This document shows positions 38,801-50,595 of a DNA stretch of 64,000 nt, in pieces. Numbering within the stretch: position 1 is the stretch's first letter; every line of letters starts with the position of its first letter. This DNA is from Monosporascus cannonballus (lineage: Eukaryota > Ascomycota > Sordariomycetes > Xylariales). Below the pieces are notes generated by a model that worked only from the letters and a program-made list of their open reading frames with translations, had not been told where the DNA came from and ran no database searches. Made by a program: the position numbers and the translations under genes. The stretch is taken from the NCBI GenBank assembly GCA_004154925.1, contig QJNS01000152.1, positions 124,001-188,000 on the forward strand, given 5' to 3'.

Positions 38801-39782
38801 TTATAAGAATATAAACGTCAAAGAGAAAATATATATCTTTTAAGATATATCTTTAATATATACCTATTACCTATAAAATTATTTTAAATAAAAGATTAAT
38901 ATTTGAATTACAGTTTTGGCAAAATGTAATAGTATAAATCGGCTTGAATTACATATTATTTAACGTATTTAAACTTTAAACGGATAACTAAATAAAATGT
39001 ACAAATTAAACTTTAAAATTTTATTTACGATATTATATTAATTACAAATAAAATAATTAGATTAAAAAATTATTTATCGTTTAATTAACTGATAATTCCA
39101 ATTATTATAGAAATATTAAAATAATATTAATAAATGTAAATTTTGGTTTTATTCCAAAAGTTTGCAAAAAAAAAAATTTGTAATAATGGTTTAATTAATA
39201 TTAAAATACATTTTATATCAAAATAATTATAATAAGTATATTAAGAAATAAAAACAGAATTAACATTTTTATAAAATTAAATAAGTAAATATTATAACTA
39301 AAAAAGGTTTAAAAAATTAACTTCCGAAAAAGGGAAAATAATTTTTCTCGTTACCAAAATCCTTTAAATAAAACGGCCAAACAAAAGATTCGATTTCAAA
39401 TATATCGGTTTATATAAAATTGTTAAGAAAATTTCCGAAAATAATTACTAATTAGAATTTTTACCAAAAATTAAATTTTATTTAATTTTGTACGTTTTGT
39501 TATTCCAATTAGCAGCAAATATAATTAAGGTATATATAGTATAAAATAATATGGAAATAAAAGATGAATAAATATACGAAATAAAGAAAATTTTCGATAT
39601 ACAAAAATAAAACGGATTTACTTAATACTTAATTAAATGGAAAAATTATTCGGATTCCGAAAATATCTGAAAATCCGCTAAGGATTTTATTGGCGTTTAA
39701 CGCTTATTAAAATATTTTTACCAGTAATAACGGAATTACTTAAAATAATAACATGTTAATTTATAAAATTTAAAAAAAAGAA

Positions 39783-40224
39783 TATAACGAGCGATGAGGT
39801 TTAACTAACTATTAAACCTTAAGTCGACGGGTTTATGTTGGCAGGAGTATCGTGGGAATCTGAGCAATAAATACAATAACGTATTATATCTCGTAATAAT
39901 AAGAATACCTTAGGGAACGATATTATATAGCAAATAATTAATATTAATAAGTGTTGTAAGCTAAAGCTATCTAAACTATGGAAATAATAAGCGTATATAT
40001 CCTTGTTTTGGCTTAAGGTACTTATATTGGCTTAACGACATTTCTTTAGTTGAATCTCCTTAAGCCCCCTTAAGCCCCCTTTGGTGCTTATCCGGCTTAA
40101 GCCCTTTTAACCAATTAGGGCCCTTAAGCCTTTTAAGCCAGTTACGTAATTTTTTAGCTAGGTCGGGATCTGGTTTTTTAGGAGTCCGACCGTTTCCAAA
40201 AGCCAAGACCGTTAGGTTAAAATA
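39783..40224 (-). repeat. 3' LTR of element C
   Basis: 442 bp; starts TATAACGA on the plus strand and ends GGTTAAAATA (from GGTCATAACA). It is more RIP-mutated than its partner at 46213-46654, especially where AGCCCCCTT-type repeats become AAGCCCCC. Confidence 0.85.
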
Positions 40225-40319
40225 CGATTTCCCCCTTTCCAGGATTTTTGTCCTTAAAGATCAAATTATTCGTTTGTTGATTTTTGGTAAGTAACCTTTT
40301 TTTTATATATATATTTATT

Positions 40320-40619
40320 ATGTCGGGTCGTATTAAAAAGTCCAAGTTTTGCAAGCGTATTAACGCTTTCGTTCTTTTAGAACAAATTGATTGCCTTGGT
40401 TTTATTATGTTTTCAAGTATTTTTTGTTCCCGCTGTAAGTCTAAGAACAAAATTTGTAAAACCTATCGTAATTCGGGGAAATGTGCCTTTTGTACCGTTT
40501 ACGGAGGTCCTTATGATTTTTTGGGTTTTTCCGAATTTGAATATTATAAATTGGTTATTAAGAAGGATTATCTGAAATTAAAGGAATGTATTACCGAAGA
40601 GGAATTTTTAAAGGCTTAA
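40320..40619 (+). CDS. Small Cys-rich protein encoded antisense inside element C
   Basis: A 99-codon frame runs from an ATG at 40320 to TAA at 40617-40619. It remains open in a segment where surrounding RIP DNA is full of stops. The protein has a basic start (MSGRIKKSKFCKR), then CSRCKSKNKICKTYRNSGKC and CAFC at residues about 40-63, then an acidic/basic helical tail (about residues 70-99) likely to form a coiled coil. The C-x2-C-x6-C-x8-C-x2-C spacing resembles a zinc-binding cluster of the fungal Zn2Cys6 type. It lies between pol and the 3' LTR, on the strand opposite to pol; an ATG 36 bases upstream (40284) is also in frame. The homologous frame in B is broken. It could be an element-encoded regulator; no function is proven. 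Confidence 0.45.
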   Translation: MSGRIKKSKFCKRINAFVLLEQIDCLGFIMFSSIFCSRCKSKNKICKTYRNSGKCAFCTVYGGPYDFLGFSEFEYYKLVIKKDYLKLKECITEEEFLKA

Positions 40620-43600
40620 TAATATTTTAACGAATTATTTGGTCGTTTAAGTTATTTATAAAAACAAAAGAAATTTTTTCGTTAACGAGGAATTAAAATA
40701 TTTCGCCGCGGTATTTAAGGTGCGGAGACGATAAAGAAGTTTAAGCGTTTCAAAAAGGAATAAGAATAATTAAAGGCTGCTATTATAGCCGTTACGTTAA
40801 CGTAAGCCGTAACCGATTGGCCCGAAATCTCGGTTATTAATTGGTTAATCCTTAACTGGAATACGTCCGTTATCGTTAATGAAAATTCTTTAATAAGCGT
40901 TAGGCATTAATAAGATTTTTGGCGGGTTCCCAGGTATTTTCGGAATCCGGATATATTTTTATTTAATTAAGTATTAGGTAAATCCGTTTTATTTTTGTAT
41001 ATCGAATATCTTTTTTATTTTGTATATTTATTTGTTTTTTATTTTTACGTTATTTTATACCGTATATATTTTAATTATATTTGTTATTAATTCGAATAAA
41101 AAATATGAAAAATTAAATAAAATTTAATTTTTGATAAAACTTTTAATTAATAATTATTCTTAAAACTTTTTGGCGATTTTATACGGACCGATACATTTAA
41201 AATCGAGTTTTTTATTAGTTCGTTTTATTTAAATGTTTTTTGTAACAAGGAAAACTATTTTTCCTTTTTCGAAAATTAATCCTTTTAACTTTTTTTAGTT
41301 ATAATATTTGTTTATTTGATTTTGTACGAATTTTATTTTTATTTTTATTTTTTAATACAACTATTGTAATTATTTTAACGCAAAATTATTTTGATATTAA
41401 TTGGACCGTTATCGCATATTTTTTTATAAATTTTTAAAATAAAACCAAGATTTACGTTTATAAGTATTATTTTAATATTTTCGTAATAATTAATATTATA
41501 AGTTAATTATGTAATTGGTAATTTGTTAACTTAATTATTTTATTTATAATTAATATAATATCGTAAATAAGTTTCTAAAATTTAATTTATTCATTTTATT
41601 TATTTATTAATTTATCGTTTAAATATATTAAATAATTTATAGTTTATGCCGATTTATATTATTAGGCCTTATTAAAATTTTGATATAAAAATTAATCCTT
41701 TATTTAATATAATTTCTATAAATAATCCGTATATATTGAAAATATATATAAAAATATATATATTAATTATTCGGCGTTTATATTTTTATAATACGGTAAA
41801 AAATAAAAAAGTTTCGTAAATCGATTAACGATTACGAAAATATTATCGTAATATATTTTTCTAACTGGATCTTTTAATATAAAAAGCTTAATAATAAAAT
41901 TAAATATAACTAAATATTATGGTCGTTTTGCGACTAATAATAATTATAACTTTCCGTATGGCCTATACCGTTAAATCTTTGCTTTGGCGCAAATATCGTA
42001 TTGCTGTATGATTTTTTGTACCGTTAATTTTATTTTAGGAAAAAAAATATGTATGTTAAAGTTGTTTTAAAGTTTTGTGAATCCTTAAATATCTATATAA
42101 TTGATATTCGTATATTTTTCGTTTTAGATCTTTTTAGTATTTTTTTAGCATTTATATTTTGTCCTTTTTTTGGTTTTTTGAGAGATTGTCGTTGTATTAT
42201 TGGATTTTCTAATATATGTTGCTAGGTATTACACGAATCGTCGCAATCTGTCGTAAGCGTAAATATTTTTTATGATAATATCGAAAATTGTATGGCTAAT
42301 TTTAACTAATTTCTTTTCGAGGCCCGGTTATTTACTTAAATCGTTTACTTTGCCGTTTTTTATCCCTTTTTGTAAATAATAACAAAATCGAAATTTGCCA
42401 ATTTTTCTGCGTATTTTAATTATTGTTTTATAAGTTTTTTCGTCGTAATAAATCGGGTAAAATTTTGATGATCTGTATAAATCTTAACCTAACATAAATT
42501 TACTTTTGGAAATACCTAAACTTTCTAAATGCCATAATAATAATTATGAATTTCTTATTTGGTATATTATAATTAAATTCGGTTCCTTTTAATTTATACG
42601 AAAAAAATGTAATAGGATATAATTTGCCTTAATTATTTCGTTATTTAATTATTACGTTTAACGCGTCATTTGAAATATCGGTTTTTAATTTAACAAAACG
42701 GTTTAAATTATACATAATTAATATTAATTCGCTGATAATCGTATCCTTAATATCTTAAAATACCTTTTCCGTATTTGGCGTTTATTTAAATTTTTTTTAT
42801 TTTTTCGTAAAATTTATTAAGAATATAGTTATTTTGCTAAAGTTTCGAATAAATTTCCTGTAATAGTTGGCGAATCCAAAAAATACCTATACCTCCTTAA
42901 CCGTTATTGGCGTTTGCTATTTTGTGATTGCAGCCATTTTTTGGGGTCCATCTTAATATGTCCTAGGGTAATAATATGTTTCAGATATTTTACCTTTTGT
43001 ATATAGAATTAACTTTTTTTTGTATTAATAAATAACCTGATATCTTATAAAGCTTCAAAAACCCTTATAAATGTATCCTGCGTATATTTTTTTATTTCTA
43101 AAAAAATGAAAATATTATCCAAATTATAAATAACGAAAATATTAAGGTATTTTCGTAATATATAGTTAATTATTCGCTGGAAAGTTGCTAGTACGTTCGT
43201 AAGTCTTATTAATATAACCAAATACTTAAATAATCCGTATTTCGCTTTAAAGGCTGTTTTTTATTTATGTCTTTTTTGATCTTAATAAGGTTATATCCAT
43301 TTTTGAAATTAAATATTATGAATTATTTAGCTTTATAAAATCGGTTTTTTATTTCCGTAATTAAGGGTAATAATATTTGATTTTTGATAGTAATATTATT
43401 TAATTATTAATAATTAACCATAATTCGTAATTTCTCATTCTTTTAAGGTACGAAAAATATTGAGTATCCTATTAATAATTTTAAAGGTTGAATTTATTTT
43501 TTTTGTAGCCGATTTTTTAGATATTCTTTAAAAATACGTAATTCGTTTTTGTTAAAATTATAAATAAAGTAAAACTTTATCGAAAATTTTTCTTTAAGAA

Positions 43601-46212
43601 TTATTTCATAATCTTATTCGCTATATTCTGGTAATTTCGTATTAAATTTTTTCTTTAAAAGCTGTTTATATCTATAATATTATAGTAACATATTAATTAA
43701 ATTATCTAATTTCTAAGGTTGTTATTTTTATTATTTTAAATTGTTATTTAATTGTTTTAATTTTATTTTGATAGTAATAATAATATGTTATATTTTTTTG
43801 ATACCCGTTTTTTTTTATGTTTTACTTTTTTGGGTGGTAAAGTATTTGTTATGTTCTTATGCTTATATTTATCGCTATTATCGATCGAATATTAAGATTT
43901 TCATTTGTTTCTTTTCGTTTATTAATAAGAAATAAAATAAACTTTATTTAGCCAGTTTTTCCGTTAATTACAATTTTATATTGGCGTATTTATCGTAATC
44001 TTAAGATTATATTATAATTCCCGAATAAAACGATATCGAAATCAACTATTTGGTATTATTCTCTAATAAGAATTTCGAAGTAATTAATTTTGCGTATAAC
44101 TTTTCCGTTATCGTAAGCGAATTTCTAATTTTCGGCATTTATTATTATATAAGGTTTTTATTTGTATTTCCATAACAATTTAAATTTATTAACCATATCC
44201 GGTATAATATAATTCCCGTCCAAAGCTCCGTAATTTATTATTGCGGTAAACCAGTATGTTCCGATTTATACTTCCAAGATAATAAGGTCGTTAATGTTTT
44301 TTATCGTCGCGTTTGAAGCCCTTTTTAAAAATTCCCTTTAACTTCTCTGGGTTTCGTTATTTTGCGGTTTTCTTACAAGTAACTTTTTTCTTTTAATTTC
44401 TATTTAAATTTATTAAACCTTATTTATATTTTTGTATATAACGCGTTAAGTTACTGCATTTATTGTTATTACCGGCATATTATTCCTTTAAATCGTATTA
44501 ATTATTTGTAATTTCTTTATAATTTTTTTCCTTATCGAATAAATTATTTTCTTATGTTTACGACTGCATCTTATTATACGTTATTCTGGCTGTTATTTAA
44601 AGATGTTCTGTAAATTAAGGTATTTTTTTCTTAATAACCTTTCTTTTTTAGAGATTCGTAATAAATACCAGTTAAAAATAAAAATCCGTAATAGCTTTTT
44701 AAGAATGTTTTTTACCGTATGCTAAATTAACTCCTTTTCCGTTTAATAATTATATTATTCATAATAACAAAAAGGGTTTTTTTACAGACATTATTTTTTT
44801 AAGCTAGCTTTTTACTTTGGCCAATTGCTGGACGTTTTTTAAGGCTATCGTTCAAAGTTATCGATATTATTGCTTATCGTTTTTATTATTTCCGGTACGA
44901 TTTAAAAAATTAAATCCTTTATAATATATACGGGTAATTCATTTATAAATATGCTATTTTCATTCCTCGTAGTCGGGATATTCCCGTCGTCGACAATATA
45001 TAGCGTACATTTTGCCGTATCGATTAGGGATTCCGGAACAAATCTTTTTTGTCCAATTTTAATATTTGCGTAACCAGTTTTATAATATTTCCTATTATGT
45101 TCGCAACATTTATTAAACCAGCTTTCTGGCTTTTCGCATTTTTCGTCGAATTTCTTATCGTAATAATTTCTATTAAACCTTTTGCCGTAAACTTAATATA
45201 TATTTAATTTAAATTATATTAATAATTTTATTATCGTTTCCTTAATTATTCCTGGATTATTTTTTCGATATTAGGGTCCAGTTATTTTATCGTAATTTCT
45301 TAAGTTTTTTGCACTTATAAACCTTATATCTTATTTTGTTATAATTAAAATATTTCATCTGGTTCCAATTTTGTCTATAAGTAATACCAAATTCTATAAA
45401 TCCTGGCGCCGTTCCGTAAGAAATAAGGAATACGTTTCGTTTTTTCCCCTGGTTATACTTATTATATCCTAAACGTAAAGCATATTATTCTTTTTTTTAT
45501 TATTTTTCAAACTGTTAATTATTAATTTTAATTGCTTTTATGATATACCGATTTAAGGCAATTAATTATTTAATCCGAATAATCTTGTTTTTTATATTAT
45601 TTTTAATCCCTTATAAAATATCTCGATAAAAGTGTCAGTTTTATCGTTTTCTTATTTCGCTTTAGCCGTAAAACGTTTAAAGATTACGGCGTATTTGGAT
45701 ATAAATCCTTTTTTTCGGAATTATAGGAATTATTAAGCCGTAAATCGTTTTTTATCCGGATTACGGAAATTATCGCATATTTTATCTTCGAAATTAATAT
45801 AAAATAAAAAAATCTTATTAATGAAATTTTTCCTATCCGATTTTCTTATTTCCAAAAAAATTTTCATAATGGACTTAAATTAATTAGCCGCATTTCTTAT
45901 TAGGCATATTTCTATTATTAGGACCATATCCGCTGAATTATTAAGGTTTAAAAAATAAAAGTAAATTCATATCTGAATTAAAAAAGTTTAAGGGTTATCC
46001 TTTTTATCGTAAGGTTCTGGCTTTTTAGATTTTATGCGGGCGAAAAAAAGTTAGGCAAATAACATAACCTTAAGTTATCGAACTTTTTTTTCCAATTCCC
46101 AAATTCGAGCCTAAAACTATTAAATAAGGGTTTCCTAAGTGCTAGTTAATATTTTAACAATATTAAATATTGCTCAGAATTTAACGGTATTATTAAATAA
46201 AAATTTGCAACG

Positions 46213-46654
46213 TATAACGAACTATAAAGTTTAACTAATTATTAAACTTTAAGTGGATAGGTTTATATTAGTAGAAATATCGTAAAAATCTGAATAATAA
46301 ATATAGTAACATATTATGTTTTATAATACTAAAAATGCCTTAAATAACGATATTATATAGTAAACGATTAGTATTAATAAGTGTTGTAAGCTAAAGTTAT
46401 CTAAATTATGGAAATAATAAGCGTATATATCTTTGTTCTGGCTCAAAGTGCTTATCATGGCTTAACGACACTTTTCTAGTTGAATCCCTTTGAGCCCCCT
46501 TGAGCCCCCTCTGGTGCTCATCCGGCTTAAGCCCTTTTGACCAATCAGGGCCCTTGAGCCCTTTGAGCTAGTCACGTAACTTCTTGGCTAGGTCGGGGTC
46601 TGGTTTTTCAGGATCCCGACCGTTTCCAGAAGCCAAGACCGTTAGGCCATAACA
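46213..46654 (-). repeat. 5' LTR of element C
   Basis: 442 bp, ending GGCCATAACA; the last about 220 bp are nearly unmutated and keep TTGAGCCCCC direct repeats and CAGGGCCCTTGAGCC. It pairs with 39783-40224. Confidence 0.87.
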
Positions 46655-46659
46655 AGGAA

Positions 46660-47203
46660 CCCTTGGTTTATTGTATTCTAATTAATAACGTTTACTTTAC
46701 TTAAAGTTTTTATCTTAATTACCGATTCCGATTTTAATTGCGTAAAATTGTTAAAATCGTCCAAAGATTAAAGGGTACGATTAATAAATTTCGTACCTTG
46801 AGATTAATAGTATTAGCGTTAACGACGTATACGAAAAAAACGTATAAAAGCTTTGGATAAAAACTTTTCGGCTGTTAACTTTTTTTTTAATTTTTTTAAT
46901 TCCGTAATATAACGATAAATTATGGAAATGAGGATTTTAATTCCGTTATACGAATAATTTTAACGAATATATTTTTATAAACAAAAACTTCCTTTATTAT
47001 TTGACAATTAAGCTGTCGAGCAAAACAAAAAAAATAAGGTATTACTTCAAAATCTTTAGGTTTAATTAAAGTAACCAAAGTAAGTCGTTATTCGAATTTG
47101 CGAAAACGACGATTAAATATACTGGAAAATATATTAAAATAAATATAAAAAACTTACCAAAAAAAGGAAATTTTAAGAGCAAAATTTGTAAAAAGGGAAA
47201 ATG
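46660..47203 (+). other. Post-pol segment of element D
   Basis: This is the reverse complement of the post-pol segment of B (29592-30150), for example the long A/T runs around GTTAAC at 46876-46915. It sits directly before the 3' LTR of D and completes element D after C is removed. Confidence 0.7.
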
Positions 47204-47592
47204 GTATTATGGCCAAACGAGTTACGGTCTTTAAAAACGGTTTATCATAACCTAATTACAAATACGCGATAAGATAAGTTACGTAATATATTATTAATTT
47301 ATTAGTAATAAGCCAGTGAGCCGGATTACCAACTTACTAATAATAAGCCAATAAACCGGATTACCAACTTTCTAATAGTAATCCAATTAATAGGAATAAA
47401 ATATATACGCTTATTATTTCCATAATTTGGATAATACCAGTTTGTAATAATATTTCGTTATCTAGGGTATTTTTGATATTACGAGACGTAATACGATTAC
47501 TGTATTTATTGCTCGGAATTCTACAATACTCCTGCTAACATAAACCCGTACGACCAAGGTTTAATAGTTGGTTAAACCCCCTAGCCGTCACA
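47204..47592 (+). repeat. 3' LTR of element D
   Basis: 389 bp, from TATTATGG to CCGTCACA, flanked by AGTAT. It aligns throughout with 25273-25660. Here the end (47500-47592) is the less mutated part, whereas in the 5' LTR it is the beginning. Confidence 0.85.
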
Positions 47593-49497
47593 AGTATAAA
47601 TTTGTTTATTAGAAAACATTAAATCCGTAATTTTCTATTTATCGACTTTTTATAATAATCCGTGTAATTATTAATATATAACTATATTTAGCAAAATCTT
47701 TAATTTGCCTATTTTAAGCTTAAATAATAAAAGATCGAGCGTTTTCCGATTGCGGCATATTACAAAATAAATTTGCTTAAATTTTCGTCCGTTCCCTTTA
47801 TTATTTATTATATTAACAAAAGTTTCGTAAGCCTTATAACATTTAATATATATGCCGTTAACGACGATAAGGTCCGAAATATTTACGAAAATTTGTTAAA
47901 GGTTAAAAGTTTTTTTATTAATTTTTCATTTATAATATTTATATGTATTCCGGTATCTATATTCACTTATAATGCCATATCTCTCGTATTTTTCTTAATA
48001 AATATTTTTCTTTTAAACAATGGCTTTATTTCGACCGTCCTGCAATTAACAGCCGAAATAAATTAAATATATATCCTTATTTCGGTTCCTTTTTGGGTTT
48101 ACGTCTAGAAATTAAACTAATTTATTATTATACATTATAATATTTTATACGGCTTTCGAAAATCGGTTTTCGTATAACAGAAAAAACAAAGTTTTCGTAT
48201 CCTTTTAAGGTTTATAATTTACGTTTTTATGGCCTAATTTTCCATAATTATAATACTTAAATAAGCCCTTATAAAAATCAAAAGTATTAAGTTATACAAA
48301 TTTACTTTAATCGGAATTAAATCGGCAATTATCTACCTTCCGAATATAAAAACGCCCGTAATCCTTATTGCTTTTATACGGCGCCTTTAATTTGTTCTAA
48401 GGATTTTTTTTCCTAAAAGCATTAAAATAAAATCGTTTATCTTTTTCAATATTTTTGGCGAAAAATAATCGATTTTTCTTCGCCTTTTTCTAAACGTCCT
48501 AACAGCGTTTTATCGTATTTGCCACATTATTAACTCGTTATAGTTTAACGTTTTTTTGTAATAAGATATTTGGTAACCTTAATATTAATTTATAAAAATA
48601 ATTAAAAATAAAATACCTATTATCTCGATCGTTTTCCGAGTTAAAAACCTTTATAAATCTTATTTTATAAATTAAAAACTTCTCTTTAACGTAAAAATCC
48701 AACCGCCATTAATCGGATTATTATCGTAATTCTATAAATTATTTCTTATATTCCTTAATAAAAAGATTAGTATTTACGTAATTTTTCTTAATAAAAATTT
48801 ATAAATTTTGCATATTTAATTTTTGTCGTAATTAAAATAATTAAGCGTAATACGGTATAATCGCTAAACGTTTGTAATAAAAACGTTTATATGGCCTATA
48901 GCTTATTAAATATGAATAAAAGTATTTCGCCTTAGCTTTTTGACGTAAATTTCCATAATATTTTTTACTTAGTTTTTTATTTAATCGATATACGTTCGAA
49001 AAATTTTATAATGCGGTATTCGTTTATCGCGTTTAGGTTTTTACGATAATATTAAAATTAACTTATAAAACTTTGCTTTTTTAATTTATGCTATTACTTC
49101 TTATTCGGCTAATTATCGAAATAATTTCGAATATTATTCGTTTTGTTAATAAATAATCTTTCAAATTTGATTATTATTAAAAAATTTAATTTTTTCTTCC
49201 TTTACACTTTAGGACGTAATCGTTATATTACGTCTATTTTCTAACTGTTCGATTAACGGTTATCGGGATACGTTCTTATTATATATATAACGGGATTTAG
49301 GAATTCGGAAACCATAATTTTTTGCCCGTTAGGGCTCTATTATAAGCTTTTTAACCTGTTTTTATATCGTAATCGATCGTTCGTTTATTAGATTCCGATC
49401 GATAGTTTTTTTGACCGATAACTTTGATTCGTTTTGTAATCGGCGAATTTTGCTTCTAGTAATTATCGCGTTACCTTTTATAATAAAGATAAAAAAT
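47593..49497 (-). other. 5' internal region of element A (gag side), no intact frame
   Basis: Element A continues here after the D insertion. The minus strand at about 48450-48550 reads like a degraded gag/nucleocapsid region, but I cannot place a firm zinc knuckle. A forward open frame at 47773-48066 has only RIP-type composition and lies antisense to the element, so it is not called. Confidence 0.4.
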
Positions 49498-49709
49498 TGT
49501 AAAATAATAGATAATTATAAGTTTAAGTAAAGTGATTTTTAACCAATCGTAAAACGTATTTCAAAAAGTGAATATATTAAGTTATTTCCATCTAGCGTTT
49601 CTTATTAGCTGCCAAATAATGGATTTATACTAGTAAGTGGGTCGGTGGCTGATCGATAGCTGGTCGGCTACCAGCCTCATCCTCATAGGAGCTGTATTTT
49701 CATAGTAGT
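49498..49709 (-). repeat. 5' LTR of element A
   Basis: 212 bp, aligned with 19578-19789. Its second half (49620-49700) is almost unmutated. It is followed by TTAGT, matching the sequence before the left LTR. Confidence 0.75.
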
Positions 49710-49854
49710 TTAGTATTTTTTTAAAAAAAAATACATATTTTCTAATTTTTAAAAGTTTATAAAATAATATTATTTTATTCGAAAAAGTTTTTTTACCAAA
49801 ATTTGATTAATATTTAACTTTAAGTCGGACATCGATATCGGTAATATATTATTT

Positions 49855-50019
49855 TGTAGAGGGCTGCATACGCAGTAGCTAAGGATATGGGCCACAACAG
49901 GTGTATTGAGAAATCTAGGGAACAGCTAAGAAGATGCGTGGGAGCAGCTAGCTATATATACAGGAGCCACGGGATTAGCGCTACGCTAATCCCTCCACTA
50001 GGGCCCTTGGCCCGTGACA
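49855..50019. mobile_element. Short solo LTR with perfect target-site duplication
   Basis: A 165-bp unit begins TGTAGAGGGC and ends GCCCGTGACA, flanked on both sides by TATTT (49850-49854 and 50020-50024). It contains a TATATATA box at about 49952 and a perfect GGATTAGCG-CTACGCTAATCC-type inverted repeat at about 49973-49992. It shows no sign of RIP although it lies in RIP DNA, so it is either recent or too short to be recognised by RIP. It is unrelated to the LTRs of A-D and F. Its orientation is unknown. Confidence 0.75.
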
Positions 50020-50024
50020 TATTT

Positions 50025-50340
50025 AAACGATTAAATTGTTCGAAATTTTTTTAAAAAAAATTTATAATTACATATTTTAAATTAATAAAATATTAAATCC
50101 TGTACGAAAAAAGATTATAACATAAAATAATATATTATTTAAAATAATTGAAACGAGTTTTAAAAATTATATTTTTAAATCAAAAATTATTTAATATATT
50201 AAAAGAAATAAAATTAAAAAATTAATAAAAAATTATAATTAATTTTACCTATATAATTTAACGTAAGTAAAATACCGAGTTTACAATTATTATATTTAAC
50301 TTAATCGTTAAAGTAATATAAAGTATAAAAATTAATAATT
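50025..50340. other. AT-rich spacer, nothing readable
   Basis: RIP-like composition without repeats I can align; it ends where border repeat R copy 2 begins. Confidence 0.5.
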
Positions 50341-50455
50341 ATCTTGCTAAAATTAAGCTTTAGCGAACGGTGGCTAGGAAGCTCTTTATGTAATGTGGGC
50401 GCGCCGGAATAAGGTTCTTCCGAGGTGCTGGGAGCTTGATGACTAACATAGATAC
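50341..50455 (+). repeat. Border repeat R, copy 2
   Basis: Matches 13276-13385 in the same orientation with the cores AACGGTGGCTAGGAAGCT and TGTGGGCGCGCCGGAATAA. It is less mutated than copy 1. It lies at the border from AT-rich (left) to normal DNA (right), the mirror of the situation at copy 1. Confidence 0.75.
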
Positions 50456-50595
50456 CTGTCACACTTACTAAGGATCAGGTGCACAGCTCTTGAAGGTATA
50501 TTGACTTGTCTAAAGCTAGGAAGCGTTGATCCCACTTGTTGTGGGCGATCCACTGATATAGGGCTCCGGGAAGGAATAACAATCACCCGAAGACC

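Larger units (their letters stand above)
39783..46654 (-). mobile_element. Ty3/gypsy retrotransposon C, inserted in element D
   Basis: Two LTRs of exactly 442 bp (39783-40224 and 46213-46654) are flanked by AAGAA (39778-39782) and AGGAA (46655-46659), one RIP-type G-to-A apart. The interrupted post-pol segment of D joins seamlessly once C is removed, as checked against the same segment in B. Pol reads on the minus strand, collinear with B, including the integrase RHKPYG region at about 41930-41990. The post-pol segment carries an unusual intact antisense frame (40320-40619). Confidence 0.88.
25273..47592 (+). mobile_element. Ty3/gypsy retrotransposon D, inserted in A and itself interrupted by P/B and C
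   Basis: Near-equal LTRs (25273-25660 and 47204-47592, 388 and 389 bp) begin TGTCATGG or its RIP form TATTATGG and end CCGTTATA or CCGTCACA. A perfect AGTAT duplication flanks them (25268-25272 and 47593-47597). The element reads on the plus strand: gag-like sequence at about 25700-27700, reverse transcriptase at about 37130-37350, integrase at about 38600-38780. Removing transposon P (with B inside) and element C leaves about 6.8 kb, close to the lengths of B (6490 bp) and C (6872 bp), which confirms the nesting model. All frames are RIP-inactivated. Confidence 0.85.
19578..49709 (-). mobile_element. Gypsy-type retrotransposon A, host of the whole nested stack
   Basis: Related 212-bp terminal repeats lie at 19578-19789 and 49498-49709. 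The 5-bp sequence TTAGT flanks the outside of both (19573-19577 and 49710-49714). Subtracting the solo LTR at 22587 and element D leaves about 7.4 kb. Pol reads on the minus strand: an integrase core relic lies at about 22200-22580 and a reverse transcriptase relic at about 24740-24980, with gag-like sequence expected at 47600-49490. All frames are destroyed by RIP. The sense-strand LTR ends in TTACA as expected, but its start appears to be ACTACTATG rather than TG, so the exact boundary is uncertain. Confidence 0.75.

Noticed and set aside
13276..50455. Border repeats R as target-site duplication of a 37-kb mobile element
   Set aside because: A length of about 110 bp is far too long for a target-site duplication, and the block is explained by separate nested elements.
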